Below, piece by piece: positions 8,501-15,314 of a DNA stretch of 64,000 nucleotides; within the stretch, counting starts at the first letter, position 1; each line of letters opens with the position of its first letter. The stretch spans positions 1 through 64,000 of the IMG/VR virus record IMGVR_UViG_3300030117_004232, one strand, 5' to 3'. The translations under genes and the position numbers were made by a program. The DNA is from a virus. The notes beneath the pieces were generated by a model. It was not told where the DNA came from and did not search any database. It saw only the letters and a program-made list of their open reading frames with translations.

Positions 8501-11028
8501 AGTTCAAGGCTAAGGCCAGTCATTCTGCTGAACAATTAGCACAAGGGCTTGGATTAAATTATGAAGATGCGCATGTACAGGCTTCGATGCAACATTTGTC
8601 CAATCAGATTCGTGATATGGCAAAGGCTCGTGGTGACATGGAATTGGAATTTCCCATAATGACTGTGGCAGAATTGATGAGTCGAGGCGGTCATTATGGA
8701 GAGCACGGGACACCTGAAGAAATGCGAGAGTTGGCATTACAGGCTGCGAATATGGGTTACAGCGGAGATGCCAAGGCCAATCTTGATTTTATGAATATGA
8801 GAATGAATGCTTTAGGTTTAGATGGTGAACTTGTTCCTTACAACAAAGAATTTGGTGGAATGGGTAGAACTGCAAAAGAGGGTGTAGAAGAAATTATGGC
8901 CGAGTTAGGTCTTAGATTTATCAACTCTCATTCAACTGACCCTAACTTCCCTCCTGAAAGAACATATTTACGAAATGTCAAAGGAAAGGAATACTACAAA
9001 AAGCGAAATCAGGCTGATGAAAACCGAAGACTTGGTTACAGAGAATTGCAAAGATTGAATTCTGTATTGATTAGTGACCCAACAAAAGAACCTAAGCGTG
9101 TTAAGGCTGTTGATGCCAAGATGCAAGGTGGACTTGTACCCACAAAATTAGGACCTATGGATTCTCGCTCAGAATCGGTTATTCACTCTCTATACAACTC
9201 AACTGGATTCAACCATCACTTGGGAGATAAAGTCAAAACAACTTTTGATTTTCACATTGACCACAACGGCAAGCCTACAATTCACCCAACTCCACCCCGC
9301 GATATTCGTTTAAACGGACCATTAGAGAGTTTCTGGAGTACAGTTTTCCCTGACCTTGCTCACATTTTGCATCCTGATTATGTTCATCATACAGGAGAAA
9401 CTGCGCAAGGTTTGAACACACTAGATAGAATGAATCATCAAAGTAAGCCACACCCCGTTGACGGTTCTCGGCATCTGGAAGACCCCCTGAAGAAAGGTAT
9501 GAATCTAGCAGCCTTGACCAACCCTGATATTATCCGCAAGGAGTTGGGAGACAAGGTTCCACTATTGCAACCCATGCATCGCATCTTTGAATTAGATGAC
9601 CTTGAGCACCTTCGTGGATTCACAGGCGACTGGGTGGTTTCTCACATGCCTGAAGGTGAGCGTGGGTTTGTCATTAAGAAAGATGACAAGGTCACATCAT
9701 CTAACTTCGACTTGTCTGAAGAAACCAAAGACAACTTCAAGAAAGTGGCTGATGAAGACTTTAGAGTCGACGTTATTGAATTAGAGGATGGATACTACAT
9801 CTTTGATGTACTAGAGTTTGATGATAAAGAAGTCCATGATATGACAACTGGAGACCGCATCAAGATTATTCGTGGGGGAATGGAAGGTACTGGTAATGTA
9901 CATGTTCCATCTGCAAGTGATACGCGTCTTACAGATGATGCTGGTTTGGAATTGACAGTGACTGATTTGCAGAAAGAGCATGATAGAATATTACTCAGAG
10001 ATGCTAAGTCTACTTACATGGCTGGAGAACTTCGACAACCCAAGTGGGTATTGCTCAGTCCCGGCAATGATGTTGTACTCATGGTTCTTGAACGCAGAGG
10101 CAACGGCCCCTACACATATCGATTGGGTACTGGACCAATTACACAAGATGAATCACTTGGTAAGCGTGGTGTTGAGATTGATGGCAATACCTACATGGAT
10201 ATGGGTGCCGCCTTTGATAGTTCTGAAAAGTTCAATGTTGGCGACCATGTACGTGTCAACGTAGCCAACGTAGGTGAAATGGAAACCAATGGTCAGAAAC
10301 TGTACAATGTATCCGCTTCAGAAATTGTCAGTGAAGCAGAAGGTGAAGGACTGGTAAGTCAGGAAACACTTGCTTTGCTGGCCAAGTCGGAATCTGAGCA
10401 ATGGTTGTGTGAAGTTCAGCGTACAGCCAGTGGAGTGCGAATTACAATGCCACAGGGTGATGTTGTGTACAAGACCACACAATCTGGAAGCCTATGGACT
10501 ATGCATAGCCCGTTGGCCCCCAACCACTATCTCATCCGTTTGGCTGAAAGTCAAAGACCCTATTGGGCACCTGTAGCGGGTGCAATGCTCAAGGCTGATG
10601 TTGATATTGCTGAGAAAGAAGAAGTGCACGACAATGGGTATGAAGCCGGTGAGGCCAAGCCGTTCATCAAGCCAAAGAAAATCAAAGACACGAATTGGTG
10701 GGCAAAAAACGAGAAGCAGAAGGTTTTGGTCAAAGGCTTGAAACTTGTTGAACAGATGCTCAAGAGTGGTGTTGGTTCTGTTGGTACAACGACTACAGGT
10801 ACAATGGGCTTGGGCATTGGGTATGCAACTCCTATAGAATCGCCTACTGGTCCTACAAACCTACATGATGCAAAAACCATGCCTGACTATGACAACAAAA
10901 AGCGACCCGGAGAAGACTACTCTATAGAACCGGGTACGGAGGAAGAAGAGGGGGCTAAACACATGACTGTGCCCCTAAAGGAAGGTACACTTGAGGTATC
11001 TGACTCCACGGCTCGCTTCCATAGTTGA
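5596..11028 (+). CDS. 1810-residue head-region protein with degenerate DNA-ligase-like domain
   Basis: The start is set at the ATG at 5596; the frame is open slightly upstream but overlaps the previous gene. Most of the protein is not recognised. It is rich in His, Asn and charged residues, with a coiled coil at about residues 815-865. Residues about 1320-1560 read like the adenylation and OB domains of an ATP-dependent DNA ligase. A motif I position holds GFTGDW (1341-1346) without the nucleotide-accepting Lys. A motif IIIa-like YYIFDVLEF lies at 1400-1408. RILLRDAKSTYMAGE followed by KWVLLSP (1464-1489) matches motifs IV-V but lacks their key Glu and Lys residues. It would therefore bind rather than seal DNA, if this reading is right. 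Position before the protease suggests a virion or assembly protein, perhaps packaged inside the head. Confidence 0.65.
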   Translation: MRDGPLDSLDRARATFLASIGDSVGKADAGADFYFAALNAKRHGYVLKGSDEGLLNMFNSIIKEEMYDEVGGTEAPGFADPLAPAGQEAQYAAGLQHGGQRIPDTVWNPDRVVRPVAGQSLSGRDFEMTAGKAGLAYADTDALRHGPLYAQGKDADSTAMIDAVSTFYLPDDRYGERQSEIDAKKELAWDKHHETGESDFVLGPRFYGRLPENMTNHAQYERHFDGWKRNNPDAVRELTEIHGPEGDDAVDHAIRTAHMDEARRGWSNENKLGLFDYLFGLEWHTPEQRDKIYQHMREHGVSNKSRADIDNGLSHTSRLVRNFQQRFAPMYNHWIRHAHAGGEVFEHTGIGLGGDSPSLQTNFQAINSISGGYEKAVENWENMTGEKLGRYPRLNAKGKPHKQAGEFNEQLVVNANGQLERKEGFSSKINQATLLALLNVDPRTNEIHTPGNHPQYKNWHPSQSAFTQDEVDHILKETDRIQKQKRAGRIGRNAGGMHYYAHIDPDMYSHDVTQGDHRGLAYHWNQPFRGVGGMMGHPNTLFNLLHEHGLFLHDTKVDENGNPLPFQNDFGESESLLFNRSSTEDQIRLRVRENTMEGGTAFAGGASRIADGMMMAALAPFGQTSPELTSFKQQKRGKLTAETRVDQGDITDSEDALHGHIGSLSGKSDRREPKFRTAYHPSPKYANQARKQHKRSFEENDAAGMKEVKDAFNGVTAGSIPLIHSKSGSKGGFAHGMEHVRRKIAHAFHRIGTALGFANPRLRPSARVADMNLPRPEVIPTAASHDVISALGHRQFIDDPILAEGAHSDALSEKLEQQNEAFDRMMLINDKIKSTDNEVERKNLELERDHLQEEIEKLGADIDSAGPTHNIQQTRTEQDVLRSHTNAIAERAKQYLPMMNPALFHPSLPLEVLEGNVMQYAAMINQMLAREPHENHGLPVLGNAEAAMQEQEVRPRPSDVKEFIHGNSKFKAKASHSAEQLAQGLGLNYEDAHVQASMQHLSNQIRDMAKARGDMELEFPIMTVAELMSRGGHYGEHGTPEEMRELALQAANMGYSGDAKANLDFMNMRMNALGLDGELVPYNKEFGGMGRTAKEGVEEIMAELGLRFINSHSTDPNFPPERTYLRNVKGKEYYKKRNQADENRRLGYRELQRLNSVLISDPTKEPKRVKAVDAKMQGGLVPTKLGPMDSRSESVIHSLYNSTGFNHHLGDKVKTTFDFHIDHNGKPTIHPTPPRDIRLNGPLESFWSTVFPDLAHILHPDYVHHTGETAQGLNTLDRMNHQSKPHPVDGSRHLEDPLKKGMNLAALTNPDIIRKELGDKVPLLQPMHRIFELDDLEHLRGFTGDWVVSHMPEGERGFVIKKDDKVTSSNFDLSEETKDNFKKVADEDFRVDVIELEDGYYIFDVLEFDDKEVHDMTTGDRIKIIRGGMEGTGNVHVPSASDTRLTDDAGLELTVTDLQKEHDRILLRDAKSTYMAGELRQPKWVLLSPGNDVVLMVLERRGNGPYTYRLGTGPITQDESLGKRGVEIDGNTYMDMGAAFDSSEKFNVGDHVRVNVANVGEMETNGQKLYNVSASEIVSEAEGEGLVSQETLALLAKSESEQWLCEVQRTASGVRITMPQGDVVYKTTQSGSLWTMHSPLAPNHYLIRLAESQRPYWAPVAGAMLKADVDIAEKEEVHDNGYEAGEAKPFIKPKKIKDTNWWAKNEKQKVLVKGLKLVEQMLKSGVGSVGTTTTGTMGLGIGYATPIESPTGPTNLHDAKTMPDYDNKKRPGEDYSIEPGTEEEEGAKHMTVPLKEGTLEVSDSTARFHS

Positions 11029-11035
11029 TTAAATA
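11029..11035 (+). promoter_or_regulatory. Candidate archaeal TATA box for head genes
   Basis: TTAAATA lies 24 bases before the protease ATG. An archaeal start site about 26 bases after the box centre would fall within a few bases of the ATG, giving a nearly leaderless mRNA. The protease gene lacks a clear Shine-Dalgarno sequence, which fits. The same heptamer precedes the RFC gene. Confidence 0.4.
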
Positions 11036-11045
11036 GTATGACTAG

Positions 11046-11055
11046 GTCTATAGAC
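11046..11055. promoter_or_regulatory. Perfect 10-base palindrome at predicted start site
   Basis: GTCTATAGAC is its own reverse complement and lies between the candidate TATA box and the protease ATG, overlapping the expected transcription start. A dimeric repressor could act here. A 10-base palindrome can also occur by chance in a window this size, so position is the main argument. Confidence 0.3.
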
Positions 11056-11059
11056 AGCA

Positions 11060-12439
11060 ATGGTCCTGACCACTCAGATGCGCACTTCCCCTGTTGAACA
11101 CAGCGGAAGCATCAGTATTGTCAAGGCAGATAATGACCTTGTCATCGCAGGTTACGCATCTGTAGAGATGGTTGACAAGCAAGGTGACCTTATCACACGC
11201 GGAGCCCTAAAGGATGCCTTTGATGGATTCATGAAGGCTGATGGATTCCGCAATGTACAACTCGCACACTCCAACATTCAGGTTGGTAGTGTTATTCCTT
11301 CGTACACTGACTCTGACGGTCGTGTATGGAAATCCGGTGTCGATGACGCCGGTATGTTCGTTGTTATCCAACTAAGGGATGACATCGAAAAGGCTCGTGA
11401 AGTAGCCAATGAAATTCGCAAAGGGGCCCTTCGTGGCTTCAGTATTGGAGGGCAAGCGTTCAAGCGCATGCGTAAGAGTGACCAACAACACGGTGACTAC
11501 ACTGAAATCTCCAAACTGGAATTGCACGAGGTAACCATTTGCGAAAAGGGTATCAATCCCGAAGCGACCTTCCGCATATTGAAGGAGGACACAACAATGA
11601 GTGATGAAATGAATGCATTGGAAGAACTAGGCAGCGTCTTGGACCGCTTGAGCAAGCGGATGGACAACATGGAAAAGGGCGAAATTCCCGAGGGCTTGAA
11701 AGAGCACATGAAAGACGAGAAAGACGAAAAAGGCGATTCCGACGAAAAAGACAATGGAGATGACAAAGACATGGACAAAGAAGAAAAAGGCATGTACAAA
11801 GGTGATGACCAATACGCCGATGTTATCAGCAGCGAGTACCTAAACTGGATGGAAAACACACTGAAGTCTCAGGGTGTTGACACTGGTGCAGCCCGTGCTC
11901 ACTTTGATGACATCAACAAGGCCAACCTTGGTAGCACACCTGAGCAAATCGGCGACGGCGCTAACTACTTTGGCGGACAAGTTAAGGGACGTGCACAAGA
12001 AGGTGGAAGTCCATCAACTAACGCTATCAGCCGCATGAACAGTGGCGGCGGCGGAGAAGTTGCAAAGGGTTACCTCGCACCTGATAACGTATCAGCAAGC
12101 GACCTAGAGGCAGCATACGAAGTCTACAAGGCCGCAGCACTAGAACAACAATTCAAGGGTAACTTGAACACAGTGTTCTCTGACCGACTACAGAAGGAAC
12201 TCAGCGCAGAAGCAGAGGCACGCGAAGCCTCTTCCTTTGACGCTCGTGGACCTCTCGCAAGCATTGAGAAGGCAATCGCTGACCTCGGTGCTCGCATCGA
12301 TGGACTTACTTCAGAAGAAGGTGGAGCAACTCTCCGCAAGGCAGTTGACCAATCCGCTGTCGAAATCCCTTCCACTGAAGAACTAGCAAACATGGACTGG
12401 AGCCAAGTACACCAGTTGGCTGGGAGTGTTTGGAACTGA
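11060..12439 (+). CDS. Prohead protease fused to scaffold
   Basis: This 459-residue protein has an HK97-type prohead protease (peptidase S78/U35 family) as residues 1-175. The probable catalytic His is H70 in QLAHSN and the Ser is S128 in LRGFSIGG, with LHEVTICEKGINPEA as the conserved end of the domain. Residues 180-459 are the scaffold: a coiled coil, an extremely Asp/Glu/Lys-rich linker (about 205-255), then helices and a C-terminal MDWSQVHQLAGSVWN. The protease would cut scaffold and capsid protein during head maturation. It lies directly before the major capsid gene, as is usual. A nested start inside the gene can make scaffold alone. Confidence 0.9.
   Translation: MVLTTQMRTSPVEHSGSISIVKADNDLVIAGYASVEMVDKQGDLITRGALKDAFDGFMKADGFRNVQLAHSNIQVGSVIPSYTDSDGRVWKSGVDDAGMFVVIQLRDDIEKAREVANEIRKGALRGFSIGGQAFKRMRKSDQQHGDYTEISKLELHEVTICEKGINPEATFRILKEDTTMSDEMNALEELGSVLDRLSKRMDNMEKGEIPEGLKEHMKDEKDEKGDSDEKDNGDDKDMDKEEKGMYKGDDQYADVISSEYLNWMENTLKSQGVDTGAARAHFDDINKANLGSTPEQIGDGANYFGGQVKGRAQEGGSPSTNAISRMNSGGGGEVAKGYLAPDNVSASDLEAAYEVYKAAALEQQFKGNLNTVFSDRLQKELSAEAEAREASSFDARGPLASIEKAIADLGARIDGLTSEEGGATLRKAVDQSAVEIPSTEELANMDWSQVHQLAGSVWN
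11597..12439 (+). CDS. Nested scaffold protein from internal in-frame start
   Basis: Codon 180 of the protease gene is an ATG preceded by AAGGAGG at 11582-11588 with eight bases of spacing, an ideal ribosome-binding site in the middle of a gene. The predicted 280-residue product starts exactly where the protease domain ends and contains the coiled coil, charged linker and capsid-proximal C-terminus. The arrangement matches lambda C/Nu3, in which scaffold is made from an internal start and outnumbers the protease fusion. Expression has not been shown here. Confidence 0.65.
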   Translation: MSDEMNALEELGSVLDRLSKRMDNMEKGEIPEGLKEHMKDEKDEKGDSDEKDNGDDKDMDKEEKGMYKGDDQYADVISSEYLNWMENTLKSQGVDTGAARAHFDDINKANLGSTPEQIGDGANYFGGQVKGRAQEGGSPSTNAISRMNSGGGGEVAKGYLAPDNVSASDLEAAYEVYKAAALEQQFKGNLNTVFSDRLQKELSAEAEAREASSFDARGPLASIEKAIADLGARIDGLTSEEGGATLRKAVDQSAVEIPSTEELANMDWSQVHQLAGSVWN

Positions 12440-12468
12440 GTTTCCACAAATAAAATGGAGGAATAAAA

Positions 12469-13632
12469 ATGGCACGAAATTATATGCGAACAGTAAATGA
12501 CATGGAGCGCTACTACTACGGCGCTGGCAGTTCAATGGGCTACTCCTACAGTGGCTCAGAGTTGCTCAAAGCGGATGCACCGCTCCTAAGCACAACTGCT
12601 GGTACCTACCAAGCAATCTACGGACGAAAGGTATGGTCACAGTTGAACCAAGAATTCAACGCTTTCAGCGTTCTACCCAAGAAGCCTTGGGACCGAAGCG
12701 GATGGCGCGTTGTCACCGCAAAGCCTTCCAAGACTGTCGGCGGCGGTATTGCTGAGAACGGTACACTACCAGAAACCACCAAGCCTACTTTCCAGCATGT
12801 GGCTGCAAAGCCCAAGACTGTGGCTCACTCATTCGATATGAGCGAAGTTGCAATCTTCCTTAACGACAAGGATGATGGTCTAGGTGACATCCGCTCAGTT
12901 CTCAAAGAAGAGATGGGCAAGCACCACGCAGAGCACATCAACGATATGCTACTTACTGATGTAGACACCCCAGCAGGCAACGACATCGAGTCGCTTGACC
13001 GTGTAACGGCAGCATTCAGTAACAACGCAACTACCACAACTGGTCTAGTCAATGGACACGACAACCTAAGCGCCGATGCAGACCTAGACATCTACAGCAT
13101 TGACCGAAGTGCAAACTCATGGTCAAACGCTGAGCACAGCAACAACGCTGTGTCCAACACATCAACCAACAGAACCCTCAGTCTTGACCTTCTTGACGAT
13201 ATGTTCCAGCGAATCTGGGTTCGTGGTGGTAACCCCAAGGTTATGTTGACTGGATATGATACACTAATGCGCATCCAGCAACTACTACAGAGCCAACAGC
13301 GATTCATGGAAGAAAAGCGTGTTGTCCCAACCTACAACGGCGTAAAGGGTGTTCCCGGCGTCGAGGCTGGTTTCATTGTGGCTACCTACAACGGTGTCCC
13401 AATCATTCCAACCAAGGAAATGACATCTGATGGCATCAGCCGTATCTACATGATGGACACAGATTACTTGTACTTCAGTACTGGTAAGCCCACACAATAC
13501 TTTGAGTCTGGCATTGAGACTGGTGACCCATTCGCCATCAACCGCCTTGGACAAGAGGGACTTTACCGAACAATGGGTGAAGTTTGGACTACTTTCTTTG
13601 GAGGTCAAGGTTCAATCCGCGACTTGCAGTGA
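12469..13632 (+). CDS. Major capsid protein, HK97-type
   Basis: The 387-residue shell protein has an excellent ribosome-binding site (GGAGG) and follows the protease-scaffold gene. The N-terminal region is Tyr/Gly-rich. AIYGRKVWSQLNQEFNAFSVLPKKPW marks the entry into the HK97 fold. VAHSFDMSEVAIFLNDKDDG is an E-loop/spine-like stretch. The C-terminal half has a clear A-domain pattern (VMLTGYDTLMRIQQLL, GVPIIPTKEM, IYMMDTDYLYF). Length and order are those of tailed-virus capsid proteins. The fold is inferred from pattern and position. Confidence 0.88.
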   Translation: MARNYMRTVNDMERYYYGAGSSMGYSYSGSELLKADAPLLSTTAGTYQAIYGRKVWSQLNQEFNAFSVLPKKPWDRSGWRVVTAKPSKTVGGGIAENGTLPETTKPTFQHVAAKPKTVAHSFDMSEVAIFLNDKDDGLGDIRSVLKEEMGKHHAEHINDMLLTDVDTPAGNDIESLDRVTAAFSNNATTTTGLVNGHDNLSADADLDIYSIDRSANSWSNAEHSNNAVSNTSTNRTLSLDLLDDMFQRIWVRGGNPKVMLTGYDTLMRIQQLLQSQQRFMEEKRVVPTYNGVKGVPGVEAGFIVATYNGVPIIPTKEMTSDGISRIYMMDTDYLYFSTGKPTQYFESGIETGDPFAINRLGQEGLYRTMGEVWTTFFGGQGSIRDLQ

Positions 13633-13666
13633 GGATTATGGAGAATAAAACAGGAGATGATTAATT

Positions 13667-14071
13667 ATGGCACAACAATTGACAGTAACCGCAGCAGGTG
13701 GAAGCATGGCAGCAGTATTGCATGGCGCATGGGAACTACGAGCAGGCTCTCAAGATACAGCCGAGTGGCAAGACGGAGCAGCCGATGTAACTTATCCCGG
13801 CGGAGGCCCCGGAACCTTCCAAGCATCTAATTCAGATGGAGCAACTGGATATGACCCAGCCCCAAAAATGGCACTCATTGGACTTGCAGATGTAGCAGAT
13901 AGTAACACAGTAACACTAAGTGGTGGCGCTACTGCAATCATTAGCGCACTCGTGTCTAATGGTGACGCAAATGTAGCACAAGGAGTTGGATGTAACCACT
14001 CTGGCCTTGTCGTCACAATGGAGACAGACGGAGCCGTAGGGACTGCACAACTATTGGTGTTCTACAACTGA
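13667..14071 (+). CDS. Small beta-rich head protein, possible decoration protein
   Basis: The 134-residue Ala/Gly/Thr-rich protein appears to be all beta, begins MAQQLTVTAAGGS and ends in AQLLVFYN. It has a good ribosome-binding site (CAGGAGATGAT). It lies immediately after the capsid gene, where decoration or head-stabilising proteins are common in tailed viruses. No family signature was recognised, so the role rests on position and composition. Confidence 0.6.
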   Translation: MAQQLTVTAAGGSMAAVLHGAWELRAGSQDTAEWQDGAADVTYPGGGPGTFQASNSDGATGYDPAPKMALIGLADVADSNTVTLSGGATAIISALVSNGDANVAQGVGCNHSGLVVTMETDGAVGTAQLLVFYN

Positions 14072-14082
14072 GTTGATTCAAC

Positions 14083-14502
14083 ATGCCTTTGGTAACCTAC
14101 CTTGGTCCTTTCTTTTTGCGTCGGCGTCCAGATAACGCTGGCCAATGGGAAAGGAACATTACTGAGGAGGTCAGTCAAGAGTGGCTCGATACATACCGTC
14201 GTGCTATCTGTGGCAACCCCACCGCTTTCCGAGTAGAAGGCGATGAGGGTGTCACGGTAGACGATGGTGACGGACTACCTGACAACGGATGGACCAAAAA
14301 GGACATCACAGCATGGTTAAAGGCACAGGGTGCTGAAGTGGGTGGATATGCAACGAAGAGCAAATTACTTGGACTTGTAGCACAAACACTAAACCCACCA
14401 GCCCCTGAGCCTGAACCAGTCGTTGAGGAAGTCCAAGAAGAAGTCCCGGCTGACGTTCCAGAGGAAGTTGAAGAACAACAAATTACAGGAGATGAAGAAT
14501 AA
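14083..14502 (+). CDS. HeH/SAP-like protein with acidic tail
   Basis: The 139-residue protein starts with a compact segment (LGPFFLRRRPDNAGQW). It has a helix-extension-helix motif at 69-103 (GWTKKDITAWLKAQG, then ATKSKLLGLV), similar to HeH/LEM/SAP modules that often bind nucleic acid. It ends in a Pro/Glu tail containing PEPVVEE and EEVPAD. The same pairing of motif and tail appears in the small gene at 19397, so these two structural-region proteins may be related. The stop overlaps the next ATG. Confidence 0.65.
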   Translation: MPLVTYLGPFFLRRRPDNAGQWERNITEEVSQEWLDTYRRAICGNPTAFRVEGDEGVTVDDGDGLPDNGWTKKDITAWLKAQGAEVGGYATKSKLLGLVAQTLNPPAPEPEPVVEEVQEEVPADVPEEVEEQQITGDEE

Positions 14503-14744
14503 TGGCAATAACAATAGACAGCAGAACTCATATTATAGGCGACTTGATGCTAATATCAGGAACTTGGGCTAATGGCGACACATCAATTGATGTATCTTCA
14601 CACTTAAGTTCTGTAGTTATGGCATTCGTATGTCCTTCAACAACCACTGAACAAGCCAACCCAGTCAGTATCGTAGGTACCACAATTCACTTCACTGAAA
14701 GTGGTAGCGATGACGGTGTTTGGTCTGCAATTGGTAAGCGCTGA
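14502..14744 (+). CDS. Small beta-rich structural protein
   Basis: The 80-residue protein begins MAITIDSRTHIIGDLM and looks entirely beta-stranded. GGAGATGA precedes the start, and the ATG overlaps the stop of the gene before it (TAATG). No family is recognised. It sits among small head genes and probably forms part of the virion surface or a connector. Its translation may control the next gene, because its stop lies two bases before the hairpin that pairs that gene's ribosome-binding site. Confidence 0.6.
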   Translation: MAITIDSRTHIIGDLMLISGTWANGDTSIDVSSHLSSVVMAFVCPSTTTEQANPVSIVGTTIHFTESGSDDGVWSAIGKR

Positions 14745-14745
14745 T

Positions 14746-14761
14746 TGGAGGTAAGCCTCCA
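14746..14761 (+). promoter_or_regulatory. Hairpin sequestering the ribosome-binding site of the next gene
   Basis: TGGAGG (14746-14751) and CCTCCA (14756-14761) form a perfect six-pair stem with a TAAG loop. The stem contains the whole GGAGG Shine-Dalgarno and the A of the ATG start. The previous gene stops at 14744, so ribosomes finishing there would melt the stem. This is a likely translational coupling switch. Confidence 0.6.
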
Positions 14762-14979
14762 TGGCAGTACTGAGTGGTTATGGCACTAGGGTCATTGGGC
14801 CCTATTCGCCCCAGCAAATAGCAGATGGTACCGCAAATGCGGCTATCCAAGCAGACATCAGAGCCACAGGTGGCACTGGTGCACTTGGAGTAGCGGCTGC
14901 GAGTACGACTGCTTTGGTTGACATTAACCCATTCATGTCCCTAGGAAACCAATACTTTCTCTTAACCTACACAGTGTGA
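14761..14979 (+). CDS. Small Ala/Gly-rich structural protein
   Basis: The 72-residue protein starts MAVLSGYGTRVIGPYSPQQ and ends FLLTYTV. It is Ala/Gly/Thr-rich and probably beta. Its ribosome-binding site is fully paired in a hairpin just upstream, so expression should depend on translation of the preceding gene. No family was recognised; it belongs to the head-gene run by position and strand. Confidence 0.6.
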   Translation: MAVLSGYGTRVIGPYSPQQIADGTANAAIQADIRATGGTGALGVAAASTTALVDINPFMSLGNQYFLLTYTV

Positions 14980-14988
14980 GGTTAATTC

Positions 14989-15270
14989 ATGGAAGCCTTT
15001 GGCAACCTCGGACTTGAGGACATTGAACGCTTACAGAAGCGCGGTATTCGACTTAACGAGTCATACGGCGCTTCTGTACGCACCAATGAAGATAACCCCC
15101 TTGAGGGCGTTACACTCAAGCAACGTAATCGCAATAAACATGCTGGGGATGTCCTCAACATCGGTGCAGGAACGCGCTGTAAGCACTGTGGCATGCTCCA
15201 CTTTTGCTGGGTTGACAAGTGCCGTACTTGCGGTATTCAGATGGATTACAATTTGAGCACAAGAGAATAG
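14989..15270 (+). CDS. Small zinc-ribbon protein in head cluster
   Basis: The 93-residue protein has an N-terminal helix (LGLEDIERLQKRGI) and a C-terminal cysteine cluster C64/C67, C73, C78/C81 typical of a zinc ribbon. GTGAGG lies before the ATG. It sits between capsid-associated genes and the head-tail adaptor. It may be a minor virion or assembly protein. Zinc clusters are frequent in this genome, including in the portal. Confidence 0.65.
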   Translation: MEAFGNLGLEDIERLQKRGIRLNESYGASVRTNEDNPLEGVTLKQRNRNKHAGDVLNIGAGTRCKHCGMLHFCWVDKCRTCGIQMDYNLSTRE

Positions 15271-15314
15271 GTTATTGGGAAGGTACACTGTGGCTCAGGT
15301 GAGGGGAATGAACC

